From Begonia masoniana (taxonomy: Eukaryota > Streptophyta > Magnoliopsida > Cucurbitales > Begoniaceae), in NCBI GenBank assembly GCA_022432975.1, contig CM039508.1:13672954-13736953 (forward strand): a stretch of 64,000 nucleotides of DNA. Reading direction: 5' to 3'. Every line of letters begins with the position of its first letter. Positions within the stretch are counted from its first letter, which is position 1. The translations under genes were made by a program, and so were the position numbers. The notes beneath the pieces were generated by a model that was not told the origin of the DNA, ran no database searches, and worked only from the letters and a program-made list of their open reading frames with translations. Positions 1 through 11,485 of the stretch are shown here, in pieces.

Positions 1-973
1 AATAAATGTGAGTTTTCCGCCATAAAAAAACTGACAACCCAAAAAAAAGAACAAAAAATAAATAATAATGGCAAAATAAGTTCTACATTACGAAACAAAT
101 CAAATAAGAAGTAAAAGGTGAAGAAAATAGAGGGCCTCCAGCACTCCCTCACGTGTTTCACTGAAATGAAGAAAAATCACTCAATTGCACTCGTGTTTAC
201 ACTCAATAATATTGGAGTTACCCTCTAATATGCTCACTCACTCGGGCCTTTTTCCACTGAATTCTCTTGATTTCTTTCAGAAACTAATCAGAATTAATGT
301 AATGGAAGTTCACAAGTGGGAACTAAACAAGACAAACCAAAATAACAGACACTCAATTAGTGATGAAAGAACTAGCTCAAAAATAATCAGAAGGAGATAA
401 GGAGGCAAAGGAAATCCAAGATGGTAAGTAAGGGGGTAGTTAGGTGAATTAGATTAGCGCAAACACATTTTTTTTTTTTTTTTGTGAATTTGTAACCGAA
501 TTGGTAACCGAATTTGAACGAATTGGTAACCGAATTGTTTGTAACCGATTGTAACCGAATTGTAACCGACTATTGGGTAACTGATTTGTATATAACTTTT
601 AGTTGCCAAACCAGTCGCGGAATTTTACGTTTAGGACGATTGGAAAGATAAAAATCTCATCTAACAACTTAAAGAATAACACTTCGCCAAGGAATCGTTA
701 TGCAAGAGGAAAACTGCGAAATACTTGGAATCACCCAATCCTGACAGTTACAAATTTCACTTTGACTAAGCACCATGAGTCCGATTTTGACGTTTCAACA
801 CAGATCGAAAGTGACACGACGTTCTATGAGTTATATGAAGACGATGTTTTCGTTTGACGATATGTGAATCGCGCATAACCGAAATAAATTGAAAACAGGA
901 TTGCAAGACTCAAGATTAAATTTCTGCAAACAAAACAAACGGAAATGGAGGGATAGAACCTGACAACTCGATT
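1..973 (-). mobile_element. 5' leader of Ty3/gypsy element, family A copy 2 (cut by window edge)
   Basis: This stretch matches the untranslated leader of the family A element near 59560-60647, including the block with CACTCCCTCACGTGTTTCAC, a poly(T) tract near 471-483, GTAACCGAATT repeats and the sequence just before the primer site. The element reads on the minus strand, so gag would lie to the left, outside the window. Compared with the other copy it has many one-base indels and a deletion near 541-610. No gene is supported here; the short open frames are not conserved between the two copies. Confidence 0.75.
494..573. repeat. GTAACCGAATT microsatellite in the leader
   Basis: Imperfect tandem copies of an 11-14 bp unit built on GTAACCGAATT follow a poly(T) run. 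A shorter version lies at about 60012-60065 in the second leader copy, so repeat number varies between element copies. Confidence 0.7.
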
Positions 974-985
974 GGCTCTGATACA
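974..985 (-). other. Primer binding site remnant (initiator Met tRNA type)
   Basis: Read on the minus strand this is TGTATCAGAGCC, one base short of TGGTATCAGAGCC, the classic primer site complementary to initiator methionine tRNA. It lies 2 bp from the LTR start at 988, as in the intact copy at 60648-60660. The missing base may be sequencing error. Confidence 0.75.
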
Positions 986-987
986 AA

Positions 988-1632
988 TGATGCGAACCAC
1001 GCCCAACGATGTGACGATTGGACCCCGATCAAAATCTTGGGTCGTCGCTAACCAGAATCTAAAAGTTCGCAAAGGGAAATCTGACCGAAATTCTATATAG
1101 ATCGAACCTTGGAATGAGGAGGACCCACAAACGAATAGGCTGTTGTTTGATACGTAGATTTGAAACGCCAAAGGAGAACCGTGAAAGTTCAGGAGTTTCT
1201 CAAGAAATAAGAGACATCCTCATCAATTAGAGATAAAACCTGATTCCCTTTTTTTAAAATAGGATATGAATTTCTAGGCAGAAACACCCCTTCTGCTTAG
1301 GGTTTCAAGAACAAATTACTATATTGTCCTGTAACTCTTAATTAAAATAATGACAATGCTAAAATAATGCAACTTAGACTTGAAATACGACAAGATTTTT
1401 AAACCATAAAAAAACGTACAATCGAATTAACGTAATAAATAAAACGAAAATGACATAAAAATCATCCAAACAGCTTGGATAGAGAACAATCTTGGTTTTG
1501 CTTCTGAATGCAATTTCCTTCTGAGGGTAAGATTTGACGGACAAAATGCTATATTTGCTCCTTGATCGCTTTGCCTTTGCTCTCGGATTTGTCCATTCCA
1601 CTTGGAATGTATCCGTATGATGGTCCTCATCA
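988..1632 (-). mobile_element. 5' LTR of family A copy 2
   Basis: Begins on the plus strand with TGATGCGAACC directly beside the primer site and aligns along most of its length with the 681-687 bp LTRs at 56880 and 60663. The last 70 bp or so (the U3 start on the minus strand) diverge from those copies and end in CA before satellite resumes. It carries far more small indels than the other two LTRs, pointing to age or poor base calling. If 1632 is the true end, GATTT at 1633-1637 would be one half of a target duplication whose partner is outside the window. Confidence 0.7.
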
Positions 1633-3365
1633 GATTTGCCTCAAAGAGCTGAACGTCGTAAGCAAATGAGGTTGAGTTGATACATGATTGTGGTTAGAAC
1701 TAAGTTATGCCTTCAACATTCACAGGTTTAACTGGAAGAGTGACAAGACGACGTTTAGGAGTACAATAACCTTCATGGAGAGTAATTAAGACTTAGTTAA
1801 TGCGCTTGATGAATTTTAAGAAACTTTACTTCATACAGATTTTGCCCAAGAGCTTAAGTACAAGCAAATGAGGTTGATGTTTCTTGACTTGTGTTCGAAC
1901 CTAGAAATGATCCTTTCACAGTCAGGTTTTAAACTTGATGTGTTAGAACGAGTGTATTGAGGACCCACATAACCTTCATGGACCGGTCCTCGACTTAGTA
2001 TGCGTTTGTGAAGTGAAGAAACTTTATTTCATCGATTGTTTTAAAAGAGCTGAACTATCAAGCAAATCAGTTGAGTGTTACATCCTTGTAGTTAGAACCT
2101 AAGTTATTCATTTCACATTCGGTTTTTACTTGAAGTGAAGAGAACGACTGTATTGGTACCCAATAACCTTCATGGTCGGTAAAATTTCAGACTTAGTAAT
2201 AACTTTGATGAAGTATACGACCTTTACTTCATTGATGTTCCAAAGAGCTGAACGCTCCGTACATTTCGGTTTTGAGTTGTTACCTCGACTGTGTTTAGAA
2301 CCTAAGTTCATACAATTTCACATTCAGGTTTTTCTCGATGTGATGAGAACGACCGTGTATTGAGTCCCAATAACCTTAATGGCTCGTAATTCAGACTTAG
2401 TAATGGCGGTTTGTGAAGTTAAGAAACTTACTTTCAATGTTTGCTTTTAAAAGAGCTGACTATGAAGCAAATGAGGTTATAGTTTCATGACATGTGTTTA
2501 GAACCTTAGTATCCCTTTTCACATTCAGGTTTTACTTGAAGGACGAGAACGATGTGTAATGGTACCCAATAACCTTCATGAAGAGTATTCGCACTTAGTT
2601 AATGCGTTTGATGAAGTATAAGACTTTACGTCAAATCGATTTGTTCCAAAAGAGCTGAACGATCAAGCCAATGAGGTTGAGTGTTTCATGACTTGTGGTT
2701 AGAACCTAGTTCTCCATTTCAACATTCAAGTTTAACTTGATGTGATTAGAACGACGTGTAATTGAGGCCAATAACCTTCATGGACGAGTAATTCAGACTT
2801 GTAGATAGCGTTTGAAATAGTATTAAGAACTTACTTCAATCGATTGGGCGCAGAAGAGCTGAACGTATCAAGCAATGATTGAGGGTTTACAATGACCTTG
2901 TGTTAGACCTAAAGTTATCCATTTCCACATTCCAGTTTTCTGAAGTGAATGACCACGAACGTTGAGTACCATAACCTCATGGACGAGTAATCAGCCTTAG
3001 TAATTGCTTTTGATTAATATAAGAAACTTTATTTCCGTCGATTTGGTCCAAAGAGCTGAACGTATCAAGCAAATGAGGTTGAGTGTTACATGACTTGTCG
3101 TTTAGACCTTATTAATTTTTATCCAGTTCACATTCAAGGTTTTTACTTAAGTGATGAAAGCCCGTTTTTGAGGACCCAATACCTTCTTGACGGTATTCGA
3201 TTTGGTACTGCGTTTGATGACGTTAAGAAACTTACTTCAATCGATTTGCTCCACACGAGCTGAACGTTTCAAGCAAATGGGTTGAGTGTTACTGACTTGT
3301 GGTTAGAACCTACGTTATGCATGTCCTTCAGTATTTAACTTGAGGTACGCGAACGACGTGTACAT
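1633..3365 (-). repeat. 208-bp satellite array S0, minus polarity, indel-rich
   Basis: About eight monomers of the satellite in minus polarity; the landmark AGCAAATGAGGTTGAGTG recurs about every 200 bp. Almost every monomer has several one-base deletions, so spacing is irregular. Polarity is called minus because the landmark TCAACCTCATTTGCTTGA reads on the opposite strand. No genes. Confidence 0.85.
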
Positions 3366-3730
3366 GAGAAAAAAAAAATTTTTAATGCCCCCCCGGGCAC
3401 TCACCACGTGTTCTCCTGACATTGGGCACCAGGTATCTGAGGCGTTCCCGCATGCTTGCCCTTGCCTCGACGCTCTGCCTCCCTCTATAGCCTCTTTACA
3501 CACCCCTTTGGCTGCTGTTGGGGCTTTGTGCTCTGGGCTGCCAACCTCGTTCTGTGACTGAGGGCGTATCTCATGAAAGAAGCCCTCTAGCTGGCTCCCT
3601 CCCTCGCCCTACCACAATAGCTCTGGCAGCCTCAAAGTCCAAGCTCTAGCTGCAATATAGAAGAGGGCACTGTTATAATACCTGACACAATAAGATGTCA
3701 TCTTTGTCGTCTGGGTTCACCCCTCCATAA
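3366..3730. other. Unidentified GC-richer segment
   Basis: Follows an A-run and a CCCCCCCGGG tract and is clearly richer in G+C than the surrounding satellite. It has open frames of about 60-75 codons on both strands, with no motif I recognise and no start context that would decide between them. It runs into an assembly gap. It may be internal sequence of the retrotransposon whose LTR-like end lies beyond the gap, but that is a guess. Confidence 0.4.
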
Positions 3731-3830
3731 NNNNNNNNNNNNNNNNNNNNNNNNNNNNNNNNNNNNNNNNNNNNNNNNNNNNNNNNNNNNNNNNNNNNNN
3801 NNNNNNNNNNNNNNNNNNNNNNNNNNNNNN
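3731..3830. other. Assembly gap (100 N)
   Basis: Exactly 100 unknown bases, the conventional placeholder for a scaffold gap of unknown length. The open frames reported across it are not real. Confidence 0.99.
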
Positions 3831-4828
3831 ATTATGTGATTTAACGAGAAGATTGAATATGAGTTTATTGGAATACCTTGAAAAAGGGTATTTTTGTTGT
3901 CTATTAAATCGGTTTGAGTATACAGAATTAAATAGCAAAAAACAGGCTTGCATATACCGATCGCTACACGACAAAGAAATGATGAAATCTGCCGATTAGC
4001 GTTTTTGAAGACATCTGCGTTGATGTTTGAAGCAGCTCCTGGCCATTTGACTAAACGACCCAAAAGGAGATGCAACTAAAGCAGCCACCTGCGATAAAAT
4101 TTAAGGATGCATGCGATGAAAATTTAAGGAGCATCGCGTGAAATTTAAGGATTGCATCTGCCGATGGAATTAAGGATACATCTGCCGATGGCATTCAAAG
4201 CTGCCTCCACGATGACGTGTATTGCTGCATACGTTGCATCGCCGGGACTTCCGCCAGAATTCAAAGATGCCGCAGCTACAGAGTGCCTGTCGTTGTCAAC
4301 ATTAACTCAAGACCTTTAATGGCGACGACGAACAACATTTTCTAGAAGCAACGGATAGCTGCTTCGTACGGATGCTTCCCAACGGTAACATTTTCACATT
4401 TGCAAGAAAGAGAAGCATCAACTCACTGAAGCAATTTTATACAAGAGTATTATAAGCGAAGAAAGGCTCGAGACTAACTTTTGCCATTGAATTCTGACCC
4501 TAATAGAAAGTTATTTTTACACTCTGTATTCTTCTTAAATCTCTTCAATTCTAACTGAGATTCATTTTTGTGAGATTGTAGTCTGAGCTTAATATTGTAC
4601 AAACGAAACTTGTAACGGCAGTGGATTGACGCCCGTGGGAAAAGTTCCATCAAAATCTGTAAAGGCAGTTTGATCGGAGCCCGGAATCCCGATCTGGGAT
4701 TTCTCGAGAGGAGAAGGGTAAGGACTTCAAGGGGTGAGCCTTGGAGGTGGACGTAGCAGTGTGGCCGAACCACTAAAAAGTAATGGTGTTGATCTCTCTA
4801 CTCTCTCTCGACCCCAAAACTCCAAATA
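3831..4828 (+). mobile_element. Ty1/copia-like LTR end, partial
   Basis: Sequence between the gap and satellite S1 has no satellite similarity. Near 4440-4770 it looks like the transcribed right half of a copia LTR: T-rich TTTTACACTCTGTATTCTTC, then GTGAGATTGTAGTCTGAGC, and late GGTGGACGTAG and GTGTGGCCGAACCAC blocks, the type of sequence found near the end of many plant copia LTRs. The left part holds short degenerate repeats. No target duplication or clean TG/CA ends can be placed because of the gap. An uncharacterised gypsy or other LTR is the alternative. Confidence 0.45.
4085..4215 (+). repeat. Degenerate ~25-35 bp tandem repeat in LTR-like segment
   Basis: Four to five imperfect copies of a unit containing AATTTAAGGATGCATC and GCCGATGG. 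Short direct repeats of this kind are common in U3 regions of plant LTRs. Confidence 0.55.
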
Positions 4829-7800
4829 AAAAACTAAAATGTGAATTGGATAACTTAGGTTCTAACCACAAGTCATGTAACACTCAACCTCATTTGCTTG
4901 ATACGTTCAGCTCTTTTGGAACAAATCGATTGAAGTAAAGTTTCTTATACTTCATCAAAATCATTACTAAGCCTTAATTACTCGTCCATGAAGATTATTG
5001 GGTCCTCAATACAAGTCGTTCCCATCACTTCAAGTAAAAACCTTGAATGTGAAATGGATAACTTAGGTTCTAACCACAAGTCATGTAACACTCAACCTCA
5101 TTTGCTTGATACGTTCAGCTCTTTTGGAGCAAATCGATTGAAGTAAAGTTTCTTATACTTCATCAAATGCATTACTAAGTCTTAATTACTCGTCCATGAA
5201 GGTTATTGGGTCCTCAATACACGTCGTACCCATCACTTCAAGTAAAAACCATGAATGTGAAGTGGATAACTTAGGTTCTAACCACAAGTCATGTCACACT
5301 CAACCTCGTTTGCTTGATACGTTCAGCTCTTTTGGAACAAATCGATTGAAGTAAAGTTTTTTATAATTCATCAAACGCATTACTAAGTCTTAATTACTCG
5401 TCCATAAAGATTATTGGGTCCTCAATACACGTCGTTCCCATCATTTCAAGTAAAAACATTGAATGTGAAATGGATAACTTAGGTTCTAACCACAAGTCAT
5501 GTAACACTCAACCTCATTTGCTTGATACGTTCAGCTCTTTTGGAACAAATCGATTGAAGTAAAGTTTCTTATACTTCATAAAACGTATTACTAAGTCTTA
5601 ATTACTCGTCCATGAAGGTTATTGGTTCCTCAATACACGTCGTTCCAATCACTTCAAGTAAAAACCTTGAATGTGAAATGGATAACTCAGGTTCTAAAAA
5701 CCAGTCATGTAACACTCAACCTCATTTGCTTGATACGTTCAGCTCTTTTGGAGCAAATCGATTGAAGTAAAGTTTCTTATACTTCAACAAACGCATTACT
5801 AAGTCTTAATTACTCGTCCATGAAGGTTATTGGGTCCTCAATACACGTCGTTCCAATCACTTCAAGTAAAAACCTTGAATGTGAAATGGATAACTTAGGT
5901 TCTAACCACAAATCATGTAACACTAAACCTGATTTGCTTGATACGTTCAGCTCTTTTGGAACAAATCGATTGAAGTAAAGTTTCTTATACTTCATCAAAC
6001 GCATTACTAAGTCTACTCGTCCATGAAGGTTATTCGGTCCTCAATACATGTCGTTCCTATCACTTCACGTAAAAACCTTGAATGTGAAATGGATAACTTA
6101 GGTTCTAACCACAAGTCATGTAACACTCAACCTCATTTGCTTGATACGTTCAGCTCTTTCGGAGCAAATGAATTGAAGTAAAGTTTCTTATAATTCATCA
6201 AACGCATTACAAAGTCTTAATTAATCGTCCATGAAGGTTATTGGGTCCTCAATACACGACGTTCTCATCACTTCAAGTAAAAACCTTGAATTTGAAATGG
6301 ATAACTTAGGTTCTAACCACAAGTCATGTAACACTCAACCTCATTTGCTTGATACGTTCAGCTCTTTTGGAACAAATCGATTGAAGTAAAGTTTCTTATA
6401 CTTCATCAAACGCCTTACTAAGTCTTAATTACTCGTCCATGAAGGTTATTGGGTCCTCAATACACGTCGTTCCAATCACTTCAAGTAAAAACCTTGAATG
6501 TGAAATGGATAACTTACGTTCTAAAAACAAGTCTTGTAACACTCAACCTCATTTGCTTGATACGTTCACTTCTTTTGAAGCAAGTCGATTGAAGTAAAGT
6601 TTCTTATACTTTATCAAACGCATTACTAAGTCTTAATTGCTCGTCCATGAAGGTTATTGGGTACTCAATACACGTAGTTTTCATCACTTCAAGTAAAAAC
6701 TTTGAATGTGAAATGGGTAACTTAGATTCTAACCACAAGTCATGTAACACTCAACCTCATTTGCTTGATACGTTCAGCTCTTTTGGAGCAAATCGATTGA
6801 AGTAAAGTTACTTATACTTCATCAAACGCATTACTAAGTCTTAATTACTCGTCCATGAAGATTTTTGGGTATTCAATACACGTCGTTCCCATCACTTCAA
6901 GGAAAAACCTTGAATGTGAAATGTATAACTTAGGTTCTAACCACAAGTCATGTAACATTCAACCTCATTTGCTTGATACGTTCTGCTCTTTTGGAACAAA
7001 TCGATTGCAGTAAAGTTTCTTATACTTCATCAAACGTATTATTAAGTCTGAATTACTCGTCCATGAAGGTTATTGGTTACTCAATACACGTCGTTCTCGT
7101 CACTTCCAGTTAAAACCTTGAATGTGAAATGCAAAACTTAGGTTCTAACCACAAGTCATGTAACACTCAACCTCATTTGGTTGATACGTTAAGCACTTTT
7201 GGAGCAAATCGATTGAAGTAAGGTTTCTTATACTTCATCAAACGCATTACTAAGTCTTAATTACTTGTCCATGAATGTTATTGGGTCCTCAATACACGTC
7301 GTTCTCATTACTTCAAGTAAAAACCTTGAATGTTAAATGGATAACTTAGGTTCTAACCACAAGTCATGTAACACTCAACCTCATATGCTTGATACGTTCA
7401 GCTCTTTTGGAGCAAATTGATTGAAGTAAAGTTTCTTATACTTCATCAAACGCATTAATAAGTCTTAATTACTCGTCCATGAAGGTTATTGGGTCCTCAA
7501 TACACGTCGTTCCCATCACTTCAAGTAAAAACCTTGAATGTGAAATGGATTACTTAGGTTCTAACCACAAGTCATGTAACACTCAACCTCATTTGCTTGA
7601 TACGTTCAGCTCTTTTGGAGCAAATCGATTGAAGTAAAGTTTCTTATACTTCATCAAACGCAATACTAAGTCTTCATTACTCCTCCATGATGCTTATTGG
7701 GTCCTCAATACACGTCGTTCCCATCACTTCAAGTAAAAACCAAGAATGTGAAATGGATAACTTAGGTTCGAACCACAAGTCATGTAACACTCAACCTCAT

Positions 7801-9357
7801 TTGCTTGATACGTTCAACTCTTTTGGAGCAAATCGATTGAAGTAAAGTTTCTTATACTTCATCAAACGCAATACTAAGTCATAATTACTCGTCCATGAAG
7901 GTTATTGGGTCCTCAATATACGTCGTTCCCATCACTTCAAGTAAAAACCATGAATGTGAAATGGATAACTTAGGTTCTAACCACAAGTCATGTAACACTC
8001 AACCTCGTTTGCTTGATACGTTCAGCTCTTTTGGAACAAATCGATTGAAGTAAAGTTTCTTATAATTCATCAAACGCATTACAAAGTCTTAATTACTCGT
8101 CCATAAAGATTATTGGGTCCTCAATACAAGTCGTTTTCATCAATTCAAGTGAAAACTTTGAATGTGAAATGGATAACTTAGATTCTAACCACAAGTTATG
8201 TAACACTCAACCTCATTTGCTTGATACGTTCAGCTCTTTTAGAGCAAATCGATTGAAGTAAAGTTTCTTATACTTCATCAAACGCATTACTAAGTCTGAA
8301 TTACTCGTCCATGACGGTTATTCGGTCCTCAATACACGTCGTTCCCATCACTTCAAGTAAAAACCTTGAATATGAAATGGATAACTTAGGTTCTAACCAC
8401 AAGTCATGTAACACTCAACCTCATTTGCTTGATACGTTCAGCTCTTTTGGAGCAAATCGATTGAAGTAAAATTTCTTATACTTCATCAAACGCAATACTA
8501 TGTCTTAATTACTCGTCCATGAAGGTTATTGGGTCCTCAATACACGTCGTTCCCATCACTTCAAGTAAAAACCATGAATGTGAAATGGATAACTTAGGTT
8601 CTAACCACAAGTCATGTAACACTCAACCTCGTTTGCTTGATACGTTCAGCTCTTTTGGAACAAATCGATTGAAGTAAAGTTTCTTATAATTCATCAAACG
8701 CATTACTAAGTCTTAATTACCAGTCCATAAAGATTATTGGGTCCTCAATACACGTCGTTTTCATCAATTCAAGTGAAAACTTTGAATGTGAAATGGATAA
8801 CTTAGATTCTAAGCACAAGTCATGTTACACTCAACCTGATTTGCTTGATACGTTCAGCTCTTTTGGAGCAAATCGATTGAAGTAAAGTTTCTTATACTTC
8901 ATCAAACGCATTACTAAGTCTGAATTACTCGTCCATGAAGGTTATTGGGTACTCAATACACGTCGTTCTCATCACTTCAAGTAAAAACCTTGAATTTGAA
9001 ATGGATAACTTAGGTTCTAACCACAAGTCATGTAACACTCAACCTCATTTGCTTGATACGTTCAGCACTTTTGGAGCAAATCGATTGAAGTAAAGTTTCT
9101 TATACTTCATCAAACGCATTTCTAAGTCTTAATTACTTGTCCATGAATGTTATTGGGTCCTCAATACACGTCATTCGCATTACTTCAAGTAAAAACCTTG
9201 AATGTGAAATGGATAACTTAGGTTCTAACCACAAGTCATGTAACACTCAACCTCATATGCTTGATACGTTCAGCTCTTTTTTAGCAAATTGATTGAAGTA
9301 AAGTTTCTTATACTTCATCAAACGCATTAATAAGTCTTAATTACTCGTCCATGAAGG
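4829..9357 (+). repeat. 208-bp satellite array S1, plus polarity (~22 monomers)
   Basis: AAGTCATGTAACACTCAACC recurs at exact 208-bp steps (for example from 4871 to 5079 to 5287 to 5495). Each monomer also carries ATCGAT, the block CGCATTACTAAGTC, and CTCGTCCATGAAGG. Most monomers are of the GTTCCCATC subtype. Within the array a stretch at 7261 recurs at 9133, exactly nine monomers later, and one at about 8101 recurs three monomers later at about 8728. The array ends abruptly at a polarity switch. The short ORFs on either strand are by-products of the repeat and are not genes. Confidence 0.97.
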
Positions 9358-9441
9358 AACGACGTGTATTGAGGACCCAATAACCTTCATGGATGAGTAA
9401 TTCAAACTTGGTAATGCGTTTGATGAAGTATAAAAAACTTT
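9358..9441 (-). repeat. 208-bp satellite, minus polarity, left of solo LTR
   Basis: Starts within a monomer at AACGACGTGTATTGAGG and runs to ACTTT, the target duplication of the solo LTR at 9442. It is the first piece of the minus-polarity domain. Confidence 0.95.
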
Positions 9442-10613
9442 TGATGCGAACCTCGGATCGAAAGGACCCGGGACCCGACAACAACGCGGAATAATTGAAA
9501 GGAACGCCTTTTGATTCAAGAACAAAGTAAGGAACTAAGACCCCAATCGAAGAATTCGTTGGAACCCTAGTTATCAAAACAGGAGCTTGACCCGAGCCAC
9601 ACCTTTTGGCTGAACCAAAGCTATCAAAACAGGAGCTTGACCCAGACCAAACTCGTTGGTAAGAACCAAAGCTATCAAGCGAGATTCTTCAAGCGTGACT
9701 TGAAGAAGATCTATGTTCTTCGCAAAGAACTAAAGAGAAATCCTCTCTAAAAAAAACACTCAATTTTTTAATTCAAACTTGTTCTTCAATTAACTCAAAT
9801 AGTTTGTCCATTAAATAGGCTACACATTAAAATTAAATTAAATAATAATAAAAAACGAAAATTAAAATAAAATAACTAATAAAATAGTGAGATAATGATC
9901 CTTGGCATGATCAGATATCATCTCACGTTTGAATATGATTTGAATTGATTTGAGTACATTCTGTCGGATAAGATCTCTCATACGTGATTTGTTGGAATTT
10001 GCATGTGCTTCGCATGTGACTTTTTAATTCCTCGGATATGCATGTGCTTGGCGCATGTCCTCTTTAATTCCTACATGTGCATGTGCATGGCACATGTGTT
10101 TTAATTCTTACATGTGCATGTGCGTCACATCCTCACAAATCTTCATGCATCTTTGGCTTCCCTTGCTTCAAACGATCTTTCAATAATCTTGGGCTTCTTA
10201 CTATGCTCGTTGGGCCGCCCGTATCTTCAATTGAATCTTTGTTCTTGGGCCTTGATCTGGTCTCAACTTGGATCACATCATAAACCAAGTCAGGTGGATC
10301 TTTATCTCTTTCCAACCCACGTGAATCTTTATCTCTTTGTACTTTGTGTAGATCTCTACCCTTCTCTCTCCAATCCATTAGTATTTGTGGAGCCCAACTT
10401 TGCGCCTTATTGGGCTTCTTTTGCCAATTTTGTGGGGCCCACTTCCATACTACAAAACTCTTTATTTTTATAGTCTTGTGATTTTGTTGTGATGGCTCTT
10501 TTCCTCGGGTTTCAATGACTAAACCATGTGAAGCTTTGTTCGTTGGACCTCCTTTATCTTCTAATAGATCATGGTCCTTGACTATGAGATTTATCGCTTC
10601 TCGGTTCACATCA
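9442..10613 (-). mobile_element. Solo LTR, family B copy 1 (1,172 bp, TSD ACTTT)
   Basis: TG...CA ends (TGATGCGAACC on the left, GGTTCACATCA on the right on the plus strand) and a perfect 5-bp duplication ACTTT at 9437-9441 and 10614-10618 show a complete LTR left by recombination between two LTRs. The right end encodes a gypsy-type polyprotein tail on the minus strand, giving the orientation. A minus-strand promoter-like TATTTAAT lies opposite CCATTAAATAGG near 9810. A run of CATGTGCATG-type motifs lies at about 10000-10135. The parent is a Ty3/gypsy element; the internal region is absent. Confidence 0.93.
10133..10609 (-). pseudogene. LTR-encoded polyprotein tail, family B copy 1
   Basis: An open frame of about 158 codons starts at the first bases of the LTR (minus strand) and would be the in-frame continuation of pol running into the 3' LTR. 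Visible landmarks are VKDHDLLEDKGG near residues 10-21, a W/K/R-rich middle (FVVWKWAPQNW, about residues 53-63), VYDVIQVETRSRPKNKD and EDTGGP about 108-133. The last part corresponds to the usual end of plant gypsy polyproteins (GPMTRxRxKK-like). In a solo LTR it cannot be expressed as pol, so it is a remnant, although it stays open. It has no start codon of its own; the first residue is an internal GTG codon. Confidence 0.65.
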
Positions 10614-11405
10614 ACTTTACTTCAATCGACTTGCTCCAAAAGAGCTGAACGTATCAAGCAAATGAGGTTGAGTGTTACATGACTTGTAGTTAGAACCTAA
10701 GTAATCCATTTCACATTCAAGGTTTTTACTTGAAGTTATGGGAACGACGTGTAATGAGGACCCAAATAACCTTCATGGACGAGTAATTCAGACTTAGTAA
10801 TGCGTTTGATGAAGTATAAGAAACTTTACTTCCATCGATTTGTTCCAAAAGAGCTGAACGTATCAAGCAAGCAAATGAGGTTGAGTGTTACATGACTTGT
10901 GGTTAGAACCTAAGTTATCCATTTCACATTAAAGGTTTTTACTTGAAGTGATGGGAACGACGTGTATTGAGGACCCAATAACCTTCATGGAAGAGTAATT
11001 CAGACATAGTAATGCGTTTGATGAAGTATAAGAAACTTTACTTCAATAGATTTGTTCCAAAAGAGCTGAACGTATCAAGCAAATGAGGTTGAGTGTTACA
11101 TGACTTGTGGTTAGAACCGAAGTTATCCATTTCACATTCGAGGTTTTTACTTGAAGTGATGGGAACGACGTGTATTGAGAACCCAATAACCTTCATGGAA
11201 GAGTAATTCAGACATAGTAATGCGTTTGATCAAGTATAAGAAACTTTACTTCAATAGATTTGTTCCAAAAGTGCTGAACGTATCAAGCAAATGAGGTTGA
11301 GTGTTACATGACTTGTGTTTAGAACCTAAGTTATCCATTTCACATTCAAGGTTTTTAATTGAAGTGAAGGAAACGACGTGTATTGAGGACCCAATAACCT
11401 TCATG

Positions 11406-11485
11406 AAACTACTATTGGGCGATCCTGAAGTTGATTCCATCTATTGACGTTGGGTCTCACAACAAGTTTGTTGAGGTTTGCATTA
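11406..11485. repeat. 80-bp non-satellite passenger, copy 1
   Basis: Satellite stops at CCTTCATG, 80 bp of unrelated sequence beginning AAACTACTATTGGGCGATCC follows, and satellite restarts at GATGGGAACG in a different phase. Origin unknown; it has no TG/CA ends or target duplication. Confidence 0.85.

Noticed and set aside
3698..4075. Open frames spanning the first gap (and 17617-17981 across the second)
   Set aside because: They read through 100 N; the coding link is artificial.
4829..9357. CRISPR-like regular repeat array
   Set aside because: The 208-bp units are contiguous with no unique spacers; this is a eukaryotic satellite.
10077..10473. Plus-strand frames in family B LTRs (also near 38179 and 55127)
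   Set aside because: They mirror the minus-strand polyprotein tail, which has recognisable motifs; the plus-strand versions have none.
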